A DNA stretch of 64,000 nt from Lunularia cruciata (Eukaryota; Streptophyta; Marchantiopsida; Lunulariales; Lunulariaceae), in assembly GCA_948567375.1 (NCBI GenBank), contig OX419760.1:11904001-11968000 (forward strand). Reading direction: 5' to 3'. The notes beneath the pieces are model-generated. The model saw nothing but the letters and a program-made list of their open reading frames with translations. It was not told where the DNA came from and did no database searches. The translations under genes were made by a program, and so were the position numbers. Positions 53,886 to 64,000 of this stretch are shown here, one piece after another. Numbering within the stretch: position 1 is the stretch's first letter; every line of letters begins with the position of its first letter.

Positions 53886-56232
53886 TTGCCAGACTAAGCC
53901 TTCTCCTTCTCTTTGCTTTCTACTTCCGTCTGGCCTTAGGCTTGGTGCTCCCAAGTGCAGCTCATTTGTTTGGTGTATCTTGTCTCTTGGCTCTATCCAA
54001 GGAGACATCTTGTGTATGCTCCATAGCATTAGGGGATTTTTTTCTTGCATTTAGTGTCATGCACCATTTGCCTATTGTTTTGCCACTCCTTTTCATCTTC
54101 TTGTCTCCACATCAATATGTAGTAGCTATGCAAGGTGGTTGTGAGATAATTGTTGCAAGCATTCAAGCTTCTTGGGACCTCCATCTCAATTCTGTGATAG
54201 TCAAAGCAGATGTCTCAAATGCCTTCAATACCATTTCTCATTTGGAGTTGTTTTGAGCTCTTTGTTCTACAAGGGAGCATATCCCCTCTTTGATTCTTTT
54301 GTGCATACTTTCTATAGCATTGAGACACAATTGTTGTACAACTACCATACTACCACAAGAGAGTTCACTAAGCTAGCATTAGTAGAGGGTACACGCCAGT
54401 GAGATCCTTTGAGAGGGCTCTTATTTACCATAGATCACTACACAGCTTTGCAAGAAGTGTTAGTTGCCTTTCCCACATGTCTTTTTCCATCCATATCGGA
54501 TGTTACCTACATCTTGGGCCCCAAGAAGGATGTAGTCCGGGCAGTACATGCTTTCAGACTTCATCTTGAGACATTGGGTTTACGAGTTTAGCATTTTAAA
54601 TGCAAGGTCTGGAGCTCACATATAGTCCTCATCCCCTTTGACTTCCCATTAGGATTCCAATTCCCAACAAAAGGTTTGAGTGTATTGGGTTCCCCTCTTC
54701 GAGATGAGGATTTTTGTAGCTTGAATATCTCAAATCCATGGACTCAGGCTATTACCCATGCCCACTGACTCCCCTAGTTAGGGAACACAAAAATGGTCTA
54801 CTCTTTCCTATTGCAATGTTACATCTTGAGAGCATCATATTTAGCAAGTACTTATCCTCCCTCATTTGTTCTCCTACCATGTCTACAAGCTTTTGATAGT
54901 CATATGCACCATATCTTCTCCACACTCTTAGGGCCATGTATGCTTTTGCAATTATCAGATGATCTACAAATGCAACCATGATTGGTTGCATTTGTAGATA
55001 GCTCTTCTTATAGCCATGGGAAGATGCAATATCACATCTCAAGAGGCTCTTGCGCAAGCAGCCTAACTAGGAGTATGAGCTCTTATGACCCCCTTTTGGC
55101 AGATAGGTCCTTGCAGGAGGGGCGGCCTTTCTTATCGCCACCCATCATGGCAATTGACTCAAGCACCCATGCTTTTTAAGCATCTCTTTGATTGGCTTTT
55201 GATTTGTTGCTAGGACCAACACGTACATCACTTCCTCCCTTTCCTGATTTTGTTTCCCTAGACTCTAGGAAGATTTAGGCGGAGCTCATTGAGTGTATGG
55301 ACACTCGCATCCTTTCTAGCATACTCATTGAGGTGCCTCTACTTGATAGAGCTAGGATTCTCTCTTATGGCGGGAAGGGAGTTGGAGCTTGGCTTCATGC
55401 TACCCCTTTGATCAAGGACTTCCAGTTCACATTAAAGGAGTTCACCAGAGCTCTAAGACATTTTGGCTTGGTCTACCACATCTAGCACTCTTGAGCATAT
55501 TGGACCAATGCTCATGTAGTTCTACATTTGATGTTGAGGGCATCTACATCTTACAATGTGCCCTAGGAGGAGAGTCTACTAGAGTCCATTATGCTATTAG
55601 AGATATTGTGGCCTGGATCTTATGATCTATTGGTTCACAAGTTTACATTGAGCAATGGATGGTACTACCAAGGCCTTCTCACTGGAGGTTGCAAATAGAT
55701 ATAGTCACGTTTAGGGATGGCCAATGCACGTTGTATGGGTGGTGGTGGTGAAACTACTTCAACCAAAGTCCTTGGCAAGAGCTAGCATCCAAGGGAGAGC
55801 TGCAACAATCATTGCCGCCAAGGGGAAGAAGGACCGCTATACCCCACGGCTTGCCTCTAACACCTTTGTCCCCTCAATAGTGGAGATCTTTGGCCACCTT
55901 CATCATCAATTGCATGGTCTCCTTTGAGAAGTAGCAGGGGGTTCACTATAGAGGAAAGGAACTTTGGAATTCTCCCCTGCCATGCTTACCTCTTCTTTAC
56001 AACAGATGGTCTCTATCGCTCTACAAAGATCACACAGGCTTTGAGTCTTCATCGACAAGCATTAGTAGCAGGTGCTCCTGTTCCATCAAACAGCACTCCC
56101 CTCACATTTGCGAGACTTACCCTTGGAGGATCTCTACCACACCGTCCAGATTTAGGTTCCCATATAGTTCTTTTTATGTATTATGTTTGTAGACTACTCT
56201 ACACAACAATTGCATTGGGCTTTGCTCTCTAG
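53886..56232 (+). pseudogene. Non-LTR-type retroelement RT with C-terminal endonuclease-like domain, copy 2
   Basis: Plus-strand homologue of the copy at 14.2-16.1 kb. In order: SPHQYVVAMQGGCEIIV, motif A VIVKADVSNAFNTIS (54,200-54,245), GLSVLGSPLRDED (54,675), LPCLQAFDSHM and FSTLLGP (54,870-54,940), LDRARILSYGGKGVGAWLHA (55,340), a C-x-C...C cluster with TRVHYAIRDIVAW (55,520-55,620), LQIDIVTFRDGQC (55,690) and then FVPSIVEIFGHLHHQ (55,870). The Cys cluster followed by two spaced Asp motifs resembles the CCHC plus restriction-like endonuclease of some non-LTR elements. No RT YxDD box is intact. Many stops. Confidence 0.6.
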
Positions 56233-56302
56233 CTTTATTGCCCCTTTTCCTAGTGCTTTAGGTTCTTCTTCCTCTTTTGCATTTTCGGTGCATTTGTATT
56301 CC

Positions 56303-56342
56303 TTTTCTTCAGGATATTTTATTTTCTTCAGGATATTTTATT
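56303..56342. repeat. Short direct repeat
   Basis: TTTTCTTCAGGATATTTTA occurs twice back to back. Confidence 0.8.
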
Positions 56343-56399
56343 AGGCAGTTGGCCAATTATTAAAATTACATGGGGATTGTACTTATCGAGGTTTTGCAT

Positions 56400-57500
56400 T
56401 CAACTAGAAATTATATTAATGGAACTCAGTGTTACACTATACAACTGTATGGTGTGTGAAGTCCTATTGTCAACCTGAGGGTCGGTTACATCTTTCTGGG
56501 CTTCATTTCGATAACTGAAATGAAAGCAAAGCAACAAATGTAAGCCGGGAATGACCTGTGGTTGCAACGGACCACGGTCTGGTCAAGGATGGTTAAGACA
56601 TGTCCCCGTACATCGGAAGACGGAAAAGGAGACTGGAAGAACCCTTCGATCTAAGGGGGGTTTAAGGATCTAGGCCTCGAGGACATCGCATTACTAAGTG
56701 ACAAGGTTCCTATAGATCGGAAGTGACACTAACGTATTAGTTTCGATCTGCATGAACGAGTTTGACTGAAAAGTAGGATTATTGTCCGCTCTATATCAAT
56801 GACTTTGACTGGGGCGTGCGCCAATGCAAAATAATGTTCTTTCCGGAAGTAAAAAAAAGAATTTTGGAAGTCTGTAAACTCAGGCAAGATGCGCAGTGGA
56901 AATATACCATTTTTTACGGGTACCCATACAAGAAGGGTTTCAAATACTCGTAAAGCTTTGATAGCTTTGACTCGTAAAGCGGACTTTGTAACGCTTTGAC
57001 TCGTAAAATCATCATCATTTATTGTTGTGCAAAATTATCCGTCTTGCTTTCGCCTACTGGGTCATGTAAAGGTGACCTATTCATTATACGGGCTTATGGG
57101 AAGTGTTTTACGGACAGTAAAATCTTGTTACTTCCATTGCGCATCTTTGAAGAGTTTACTTCCACTGCACATTTTTACTGAGTTTACAGACTTCTATAAA
57201 GTTACAAAAATTGTCTAGGAATCTTATGGATACCCGTAAGCTTTTCTATTGGAAGCTTACCTTACCGAACAATTTCATGCAAGTGTGTTGTTTGCTTTTA
57301 GTTTAAATTATTTACTCATTGCTTTTCTCGATATGTGAAGTGTCAAAGGTACCCCTCTCACTCTCATACTTTTTAATATATTTTAGATAGTGTGTGTCAT
57401 TGCTCTACAGGGAACAATAGTTGGTGCATGTAATCCAAACGGGAGTAATCACATTAGATGATATTTTTTTTATGTTCCAATTGGGTATAATATGCATAAC
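56400..57500. other. Apparently low-copy non-coding DNA
   Basis: Balanced composition with retained CpG, no match to any repeat elsewhere in the window, and no long open frame. Around 56,950-57,010 GCTTTGACTCGTAAA is repeated. May be host intergenic or regulatory DNA; no gene can be supported. Confidence 0.35.
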
Positions 57501-57534
57501 TCTCGGATATTTTAGGTGCATTAGGGCAAATTTC

Positions 57535-57620
57535 TCATATAGACTCTATTGGGATTTAACCCCATGTTACATTTTTTATCTCCCCTTGTACACTTGATCT
57601 TGATGGGGTCTTTAATCCTT
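57535..57620 (-). repeat. Tail-type repeat, reverse copy
   Basis: Reverse complement carries CCCCATCAAGATCAAG, ACAAGGGGAGATAAAA and, beyond it, TTGCCCTAATGCACCTAA, which also follows the units at 14,160-14,215. Supports a shared 3'-tail sequence for the RT-endonuclease family. Confidence 0.5.
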
Positions 57621-58350
57621 AGTTTTTAATAAGCAGCCGCCTTTTTCTGCTTTTATATCTTTGATCATGGATTCACCCCGTACTTGGCTAATTTGAGTAT
57701 CTGGACGTGCTAGCTTTTACAGTATTACTTCTCCTGATGTGCACAAGGTGAAAACAATCCGCAAATTGTTACCCCATATCTTGTCCGGACGTGCCACCGG
57801 CAAAGTGACGGTCACATATGACGGCGGAAGATAACGTCGCAGACAAAACGATCGATGGCCATCCATTGTTCGTTTTCACCTAAAGTCCATGTGCTTTCAC
57901 TTCGCGACAAGATTAAAGCAGGATACATAACACCATCGATTATTAGAAGAAATTTGACACAGTATTCAAGAGCATAGTTTTTACTTGTGTCAGTCTCGAA
58001 TTGACAGGCGGTTTTGTTGCTGGCGACTTTGATATTGGAGATATATTAACGCTGTCCTCGAGGAAACAACGAGACTTTTTCAGATTCGCTAATAAATGAG
58101 TAAAGTAAAATGAGAATTAAACCGGCGTTAAACTCTCGCCCGCGATGCGTAATGACATCTAGATAGATTATAAGGTAGGGATAGCGCGGATCCTTTTCCT
58201 TCCGATCGGAAACTTTCTCTAGGGAGATCGAGTTTCTTGTGCAAATTCCCCATAAATTCACTAGAGGTCATTTTCGATAGGTCTGGGAGATTTGTCAAAC
58301 TCACGAACTAACCACTTCACACTTGCAAAATATTCACCCCTTCACGCGAG
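57621..58350. other. CpG-rich non-coding stretch
   Basis: Contains clusters such as GGACGTGCCACCGGCAAAGT and ACGGCGGAAGATAACGTCGC, unusual in this AT-rich window. A 71-codon minus frame (58,046-58,261) lacks a recognisable domain. It could be near a host gene promoter; not assignable. Confidence 0.3.
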
Positions 58351-58439
58351 TTTTAAGTGTGTTTAATGCCTTCAATTGTTTATGACCCTATATCTCCTTT
58401 TATGTACTCCCTACTACTTTTCATTGTAGACCTTATTAT

Positions 58440-58560
58440 TTGCATAGCTAGGCTATCTTTTGTCTCTCCCTTGTATGGCTTGAGGGGTCTTCCCATTTTT
58501 CATGTGTTTGACTTGGTCACTTTTTTCTCTATTTTTCCTTTTTATTTACATATTTCTATA
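58440..58560 (-). repeat. Tail-type repeat, second reverse copy
   Basis: TTTTGTCTCTCCCTTGTATGG, GGGGTCTTCCCAT and GACTTGGTCAC match, in reverse, the tandem units at 13,975-14,160. Confidence 0.5.
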
Positions 58561-58808
58561 AAAAAAGAAAAAAATTTCACTACGAGTAGCATCATTACAT
58601 TTTCTAATTTACTCTGTCATTAGAGAATTTTAAATAGGTGTAATAATTCCTATAAAAAAAATAATTTTCATTATTATTTAAAAATGGAATTGATTATATA
58701 TAGCCGCTCTCTTATGCCATGTGTTATATGGTACCAATTAAAGAATTTTTAAATGTATATTGTAACCTATGAGAGTAAATAAGTCCGGGCTTCTATCCAT
58801 TTGTGTAC

Positions 58809-58832
58809 GAGTACTTCGGCTCCGAAGTACTC
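58809..58832. repeat. Perfect hairpin
   Basis: GAGTACTTCGG and CCGAAGTACTC (11-bp arms) with a 2-base CT loop. No T-run follows on plus; function unknown. Confidence 0.8.
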
Positions 58833-59590
58833 TTGTGTGTGTATATTTATATATAGGCAATTGAATTTTCATAGGCTTCGGTCTTGAGTGATAAACTGAA
58901 TATTTCATCGAAGCAAAACATGCTTTGATTTTCCACTTCCATTACGTCTGATTTGCACTTAAAAGTCAGGAACTAATCTTATGAATAGAAATAACCACCT
59001 TGGTGGCTTGAGTGAGATTCAGCCTCATACGTAGAGAGTATAGTTTCTTGCTCATCTAACTTATGGCTCCTCCTTCTATAAATACATAGCCTGAAATCGA
59101 TTTCTTTTGATCTAAACCTTTGCCAAGATTAAAATCCAATGTTCCACAAAAAAAATTTCCAATTTGCATTGTATGTGACTGCCAATTCCAATCCATATTT
59201 TGAATATTTGATCATTCTTTTTGGGCACAAATGGTCTCTTCTAGGATTAGACTTTTATATGCTTAGTAGGCCCACAGCATAAGCAAGATCCGTCCTTGTA
59301 TCTACATATGTGAGTTTCAACCAAATGAATACATGGCATTAATGCTATTCCTCCTTTCTTAAGTTCAGGTGCATTTTTCTCATCTTGAAATTTCCAAATA
59401 ATTTTGACTGAATGTAAAGTGATTGAGATAACAAAGAGTCCTTATAACTCCATCCCTTGTGATAAAAATAGAGAGTAAATAGCTAGCCCTTGAGTCACTC
59501 ATCTCTAACCTTGCATTTAACTTCTTCTTCTTCATAATCATATTCATCATTGTTGTAATTTTGTTGAAGAAGATGAGAGTGACATATATA

Positions 59591-59595
<5 letters not shown>
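58833..59595. other. AT-rich non-coding stretch
   Basis: No supported gene. Short palindromic and homopolymer runs only. Confidence 0.4.

Positions 59596-59673
<78 letters not shown>
59596..59673. repeat. (TA)n microsatellite
   Basis: About 38 dinucleotide repeats, producing a spurious Tyr-Ile frame on minus. Confidence 0.95.
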
Positions 59674-59674
<1 letters not shown>

Positions 59675-59849
59675 AATCATATAAGACTAATTTCTCTCCT
59701 GAAATAGCCATGATGATCAGAAGTGCTCCTTGTCTAGCCAAAAGAAACTAAGTAGCCATCATATTTCTCATACCTGCACTTGATGTTTGTTTTTGTCCAT
59801 GAATTTATTTCTTGAGAAAACATATTTTGCTTTCTTACACTTTGTAAAT

Positions 59850-60815
59850 AAATTACTGTAGCTGCTTCTTGTATATTTTTTCCTTGAGATCTCTTTTAAG
59901 AAAACAAACTTCACATAGGTTTGTTTATTTCCCAGATTCTCATATTTTTTATTGCCATCAAATACCTTATTGAATTAAATCTGACCATTGGAGAGTAAGG
60001 CTCATTAAAATCAATACCTTGTCTTTGATTTTATATTTTAGTTACAAGCCTAAATTTTGGACCTCTCAATTCCTCCCACTGAATCTTTTTTATATTAGAT
60101 ACCCACTTCTGCCCAATGGCCTTTATCTCCTTTTGGTAAGTCAGTGCATATCTATGTTTTATTCTTCAATACAATATCTAACTTAGAAACCATCCACTCT
60201 GTGGAATGCTCAACCTAAGTAGCCTCCTCAAAGATTAGAACTTCATCTCCTCGGGCAATATTTGAGACAAATTTATAGTAATCATTTAAATCTTCTTGAA
60301 GATATATTGAGCATTGGAGACCTCCATGGTTAGCTTGATGCTTCCCCTTTTCTTCTTCTCCCATAAAGATTTCTTGAAATGGATGTTCAAAATCTTGCTC
60401 TCTATTTTCTCCATGCAATGTAGGTTCTCCAATAGGTGAAATATCTCTCCAAGGGATTTCTTGTATAGAAAATATCGGTAAATATATTTAAACTAATTTG
60501 ATTAAGATCAAATATTTTTTATCTTAAAGATCAAAATTTGCCTCAACACCTAATAATCACTTCCAAATAGTCTTCCTGAGAAATATTAGGCTCCTTCCCA
60601 CTATATACCTATTGTGGTGTTTTTCCTTGAATTATACTTGTGGGTCTCCTATTCCTCATATAGGTTGCTTTCTTGATTGATGGAGCACCAAATAATTTAC
60701 AAATAATTTTCTCTAGGAGCATTGTAAGTGTTCTCTCTACAAGGGTCTTCTTCATTCTTTTGGCAACTTCATTTTCCTTACTCGATGCTGAAACTTCTAA
60801 GTTGATGCCTTATTT
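59850..60815 (-). pseudogene. Ty1/copia integrase C-terminus and reverse transcriptase
   Basis: Minus strand. Next to the gap: KTLVERTLTMLLEKI and YMRNRRPTSIIQGKTP then YSGKEPNIS, the end of a copia integrase core. Further down (60,140-59,930): KAIGQKWVSNIKKIQ, RGPKFRLVTKI and GIDFNEPYSPMVRFNSIRYL, the N-terminal copia RT (standard form: KWVFK, YKARLV, GIDY..FSPV). Many stops. Confidence 0.7.
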
Positions 60816-61015
60816 NNNNNNNNNNNNNNNNNNNNNNNNNNNNNNNNNNNNNNNNNNNNNNNNNNNNNNNNNNNNNNNNNNNNNNNNNNNNNNNNNNNNN
60901 NNNNNNNNNNNNNNNNNNNNNNNNNNNNNNNNNNNNNNNNNNNNNNNNNNNNNNNNNNNNNNNNNNNNNNNNNNNNNNNNNNNNNNNNNNNNNNNNNNNN
61001 NNNNNNNNNNNNNNN
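60816..61015. other. Assembly gap
   Basis: Exactly 200 N. The true length is probably not 200: copia gag lies on the right and the end of the integrase on the left, so well over 1 kb of coding sequence should lie between them. Confidence 0.99.
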
Positions 61016-61200
61016 AAAGCTTTCCGTCATAGTCATAGGTGTCCAATATAGAAGATGTATAACTCTCAATTAAAAATTGTATGTAGGAGTTCATTAAGTG
61101 TCTCTCTCATCAACTTGAACTCCAATAGAAGTGAGGTTACAGAGATCACTTTAAATCTTGAAGATAATTCTCCATAGTTTCTCCTTTCTTTTTAAAATTA
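61016..61200 (-). pseudogene. Ty1/copia gag fragment
   Basis: Minus strand reads ETMENYLQDLK, then with one stop a segment like SVTLTSIGVQVDERD, followed by ELLHTIF in a shifted frame: the gag region of copia elements. Same strand as the integrase/RT left of the gap, so both belong to one element. Confidence 0.5.
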
Positions 61201-61388
61201 ATAAATATTTATTATATATATATTTATATATTTATATATAATATTTTGCATTTATTTAATTTTTTGGATAATATAGTATTTTACTTATACAAATCCAAAT
61301 AATTAACTCACAAACTCAACACAAAGAGCCTATACACACAACACATAGAGCCATGGGCATTATATAATTTGGAGGTATTTCTTCCTCT

Positions 61389-61390
<2 letters not shown>

Positions 61391-61484
<94 letters not shown>
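61391..61484. repeat. (TA)n microsatellite
   Basis: About 47 TA dinucleotides. Confidence 0.95.
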
Positions 61485-61486
<2 letters not shown>

Positions 61487-62083
61487 AAAATACAACTTAA
61501 CTTAATGAGTCTAAGTCTTGTTGCTTGATCCAAACAAAGGTCCTATATCCATCAATCTCTTAGGTCTGATTTCTTACAAAGTAACATAATTCTCTTTAGG
61601 TTAATATTAATAAGGTGATCAATCACATGAAGTTCATTCGTTGGTCATTCTAGATAGTGATTGCTATGATAATTTACTCTAAAATATAAATTTCAAATAT
61701 ATAAAGCCCAAAAGTCTCAAAGAGTCAAATGGCTAGTAAATCTATAAAAAAAATACATTTGTATCTAACCAATCTATAATATACTATTTTGGTGTGAACT
61801 AATATCTATCATATATCTACAGAAGCTAAACACTCAATTTCCAATAAGGCAAAAAATTCTATATCATAATCTGATGACTAACTATGATCTCCTTATAAGA
61901 AATACACTCAAGAAAACCATCATGCTCATATTCAACCTTTCCCATAATAATGTGCTATGGTGCCCATATGTTTGCAAAATTTAGTCTTTTTGATCAAATC
62001 ATTCTTATTTATAAAGATGTGGCCAAATAATTTATTGGTTAGACAAGAAACCTTGTTAGTGAGGGAGTTATTTGTAATAGGGT
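61485..62083. other. Non-coding stretch, probably upstream part of the copia element
   Basis: AT-rich, no coding domain or LTR boundary recognised. Confidence 0.3.
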
Positions 62084-62208
62084 CACAATAGGAAGATGCT
62101 TGAATGGAAGGAGTATGAAGCTGAGGGTATTTTTCCAGAATAACATCACAATATGAAGAAGTTTGAATGGAGGGAGTACAAAGTTGAGGGTATTTGGCCA
62201 AAAGGATT
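62084..62208. repeat. Two-unit tandem repeat of about 63 bp
   Basis: Both units read CACAATA(G/T)GAAGA(T/A)G(C/T)TTGAATGGA, then GGGAGTA-type sequence and TGAGGGTATTT. The minus frame through them (62,333-61,932) encodes a repeated KYPQL and TPSIQ motif but is not a recognised protein. Confidence 0.75.
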
Positions 62209-62985
62209 CGTGTAAGACAGGGTCGAAGGGTGGTTAGATGCATAGAATACAGGCTAGAGGCCCTTATACCTGAAGTCCTTTGTTCTTGGAGACCATACAA
62301 AAATTTAAATGTGCTACCACCTAAACTAAGCATTGCTGCAAGTGACTGTTAACATTCAAGAAGATTGTTTACATTTTGCAAAGGCCTTGCATGTATGAAG
62401 GTGAATGCTCAAGGAATGTTTTGCATGTGCGGAAATGTATAACTCATCAAATGCATGAAAAGTAAAGAGAAGGATGACTTGCCATCCACCATAGACTTTG
62501 CATGTGCAACGGGTGAGCGCACACCCACTACTCAACCTCCAAATGACTAAGAGAGATCAAGCATTTTTACTATAAAACCAAGTGCAAATGACCAATTTCA
62601 CTTTCCATAGAAGAAAATTTGTCTTTAGAGTCAATTGAGTGAAATTCCTTGAAGCTCAGTAGGCATTTATAGTATTCATTGTCTTTGGAGTGATCTAACA
62701 TTTTGAGTAATCTTAGCTTTTTCACCCACCTTCTTCCACACCTAATAGCCAACATGGTCTTACCTCCCATAAATTATAGAAAGGTCCCCAAAGCTATCTT
62801 TTGGGTACCAATAGTCAAAAAATGTGCTATCCATTGCAAAGCCAAAGTCATCTAGAGCAAGCATTTGAGGATCTTGCTCTAGAGTTGGGATTTGAGTGAC
62901 TTCACCATCATTTATGAAATAAAATGGAATATGAAGAAGACTTTGGGAAACTTGAGAGGAAAATGATGGATTACCCAAAATAAGT
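62209..62985. other. Unassigned stretch
   Basis: Minus-strand open frames at 62,570-62,770 and 62,760-63,035 show no domain. I cannot assign a gene. Confidence 0.3.
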
Positions 62986-62989
62986 TGAA

Positions 62990-63285
62990 TTATCAAACTA
63001 AGAAAATGACTGGTATTGTAGGAAAAAGTAGGCATGGAGTAGAGTGATCTTGAGTGGAGTGCAATTGAGGCAATGCCTTGACAAATCTGTGAGGAATTGT
63101 CATGTTGGTACTATTCTGCATTTGTGATCACAATGTTGGATTGATGCAAAATAATTTTGATTGAGGAAGTTGTGCCTTCAATGGAAGGGTGGAACACAAT
63201 TCCAAGGTGAAGTCACTTCATGGCAAAGTAGCCTTCTTTGGGAACATTGAATCATCACAATCAAGATTTTTTTGGGAAGAAATAA
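62990..63285 (+). repeat. Second LTR-like repeat, forward copy (partial)
   Basis: Reverse complement, with differences, of 44,420-44,660. Shared strings include AATCATCACAATCAAGAT and GGTGGAACACAATTC. It precedes the P3 protein on the same strand. Confidence 0.55.
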
Positions 63286-63384
63286 AAAAATCCAAGGCCC
63301 CGTGTACAGAAATTGTAAAGTCATTTCCAGCCTTTGGCCTTGTTTCCTTTGGATCCATAGGCACATAGTGCACAGGTAGCATGT

Positions 63385-64000
63385 TTGGGCAAGATTGAAT
63401 GGGTTTATGGGTCTTATCTAGTTAAGCCTAAGCTTAAGCCGCACTTCAATAAATTGTGTAACCAAGCCATGTATCCTTTCTGCCAGAGCTCTTGGACCAG
63501 TGACCCCAATAAGAGCATTCAACTAGACCAAAGAACATTGGAAGATGGTACTCGGCCAAAATGTAGGACCATTAGAAGTGATGCCATTAGACGCAAAGTT
63601 TTTGAATGGGGAGCTGATTAATGAGATTGAAGCAACATTCAATGATAAAAGGTCAAAGAATAATGGGTGGAGAGTTGGCAATCGTAAAGATCTAGCTTGG
63701 AGTACAATGAAGGAAATTATGAAATTGTTTAATCCAAAGCAAATGACCTACCTGACCAACAGCAAGGCTGTTTCTTTTGCCTACATGTATCAAGGGGAGG
63801 TAGTAAATGGGGCATAGATGTTTTATTGGCATGCAAGAATTTTGCACAAAGATTTTGTGCTGGAAGGAGGAGTGATCTATTTGGCTCTATTGCCATTTAT
63901 TTCTACATGAGGAAAATTTACTTACCAAGGAGGAGCACAAGTAGTTCCCTAGCAGCTTTCACCCCACTTGCTACTTTGTATTGCAACCCAAAAGAAACTC
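63385..64000 (+). pseudogene. Mobile-element protein, copy P3, cut by the window edge
   Basis: After a frame change near 63,545 it reads ELINEIEATFNDKRSKNNGW, MKEIMKLFNPKQMTYLTNSK, SFAYMYQGEVVNGA then TAG at 63,815 and FYWHARILHKDF, collinear with P2 (VRDAFSSKRTKNGYKV, ILKPERTTYVMKHQ, EPINWARCF). The coiled-coil part would lie beyond the window. A different sub-lineage from P2 judging by divergence. Confidence 0.6.

Noticed and set aside
59495-59680. ORF of alternating Tyr and Ile
   Set aside because: Translation of a (TA)n microsatellite.
60673-61094. ORFs running through the N gap
   Set aside because: Open only because undetermined bases cannot give stops.
1-64000. CRISPR array, rRNA or organelle insert
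   Set aside because: No regularly spaced short repeats, no rRNA core strings and no organelle gene order seen.

Overview
This 64 kb window is plant nuclear repeat DNA, most likely from a gymnosperm (a conifer is my best guess). Evidence for this: dense nested LTR retrotransposons, a chromodomain-bearing Ty3/gypsy lineage, heavily decayed older copies whose stops mostly look like C-to-T changes (CAG to TAG, CGA to TGA), long AT-rich low-coding stretches and no recognisable intact host gene. A 200-N assembly gap lies at 60,816-61,015. There is no rRNA, CRISPR or bacterial-style operon.

The most interesting content is a pair of related Ty3/gypsy elements: copy A (18,916-28,606, minus strand) and copy B (33,399-43,316, plus strand). 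Each encodes gag with two CCHC knuckles, a retropepsin, a full C5 cytosine DNA methyltransferase domain of DNMT3-like type, reverse transcriptase, RNase H, a DDE integrase and, in place of a chromodomain, a C-terminal PHD finger. Their ends are not ordinary LTRs. They have the order A1 - internal - B1 - A2 - B2 (A about 450 bp, B about 106 bp), a split direct repeat, flanked by 5-bp target duplications. The B1/A2 junction in copy B is a near-palindrome made of the two integrated termini. This combination is the candidate undescribed system: a retroelement that carries a DNA-methylation writer and a chromatin-reader-like finger, and that may integrate from a circular form. Both copies are broken by stops or frameshifts, and five of the stops are shared.

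Both copies sit inside one older chromovirus (H). H starts with an LTR at 16,071 and its coding sequence is cut into five pieces up to about 43,748 by four insertions: copy A, a 2.4 kb non-coding element D2 (29,741-32,118), an LTR-like insert S (about 32,221-32,899) and copy B. H itself interrupts a minus-strand RT-endonuclease retroelement (14,240-16,070). A second member of D (D1, 7,781-9,971) lies on the left.

Left flank (1-16 kb): a decayed minus-strand mobile-element protein and a solo-type LTR (1-2.5 kb), tandem repeats, a Myb/SANT-like ORF (5.9-6.6 kb), D1, and a PIF/Harbinger nuclease gene (10.5-11.8 kb, minus). Right flank (43.7-64 kb): LTR fragments, a larger copy of the same mobile-element protein with a coiled-coil tail (45.4-47.5 kb), a Ty3/gypsy fragment G on minus joined head to head with a 5'-truncated chromovirus C (48.4-53.0 kb), an LTR with primer-binding site (53.1-53.9 kb), a second RT-endonuclease element (53.9-56.2 kb), a stretch of apparently low-copy DNA (56.4-58.4 kb), a copia element split by the gap, and a third copy of the mobile-element protein running off the right edge.
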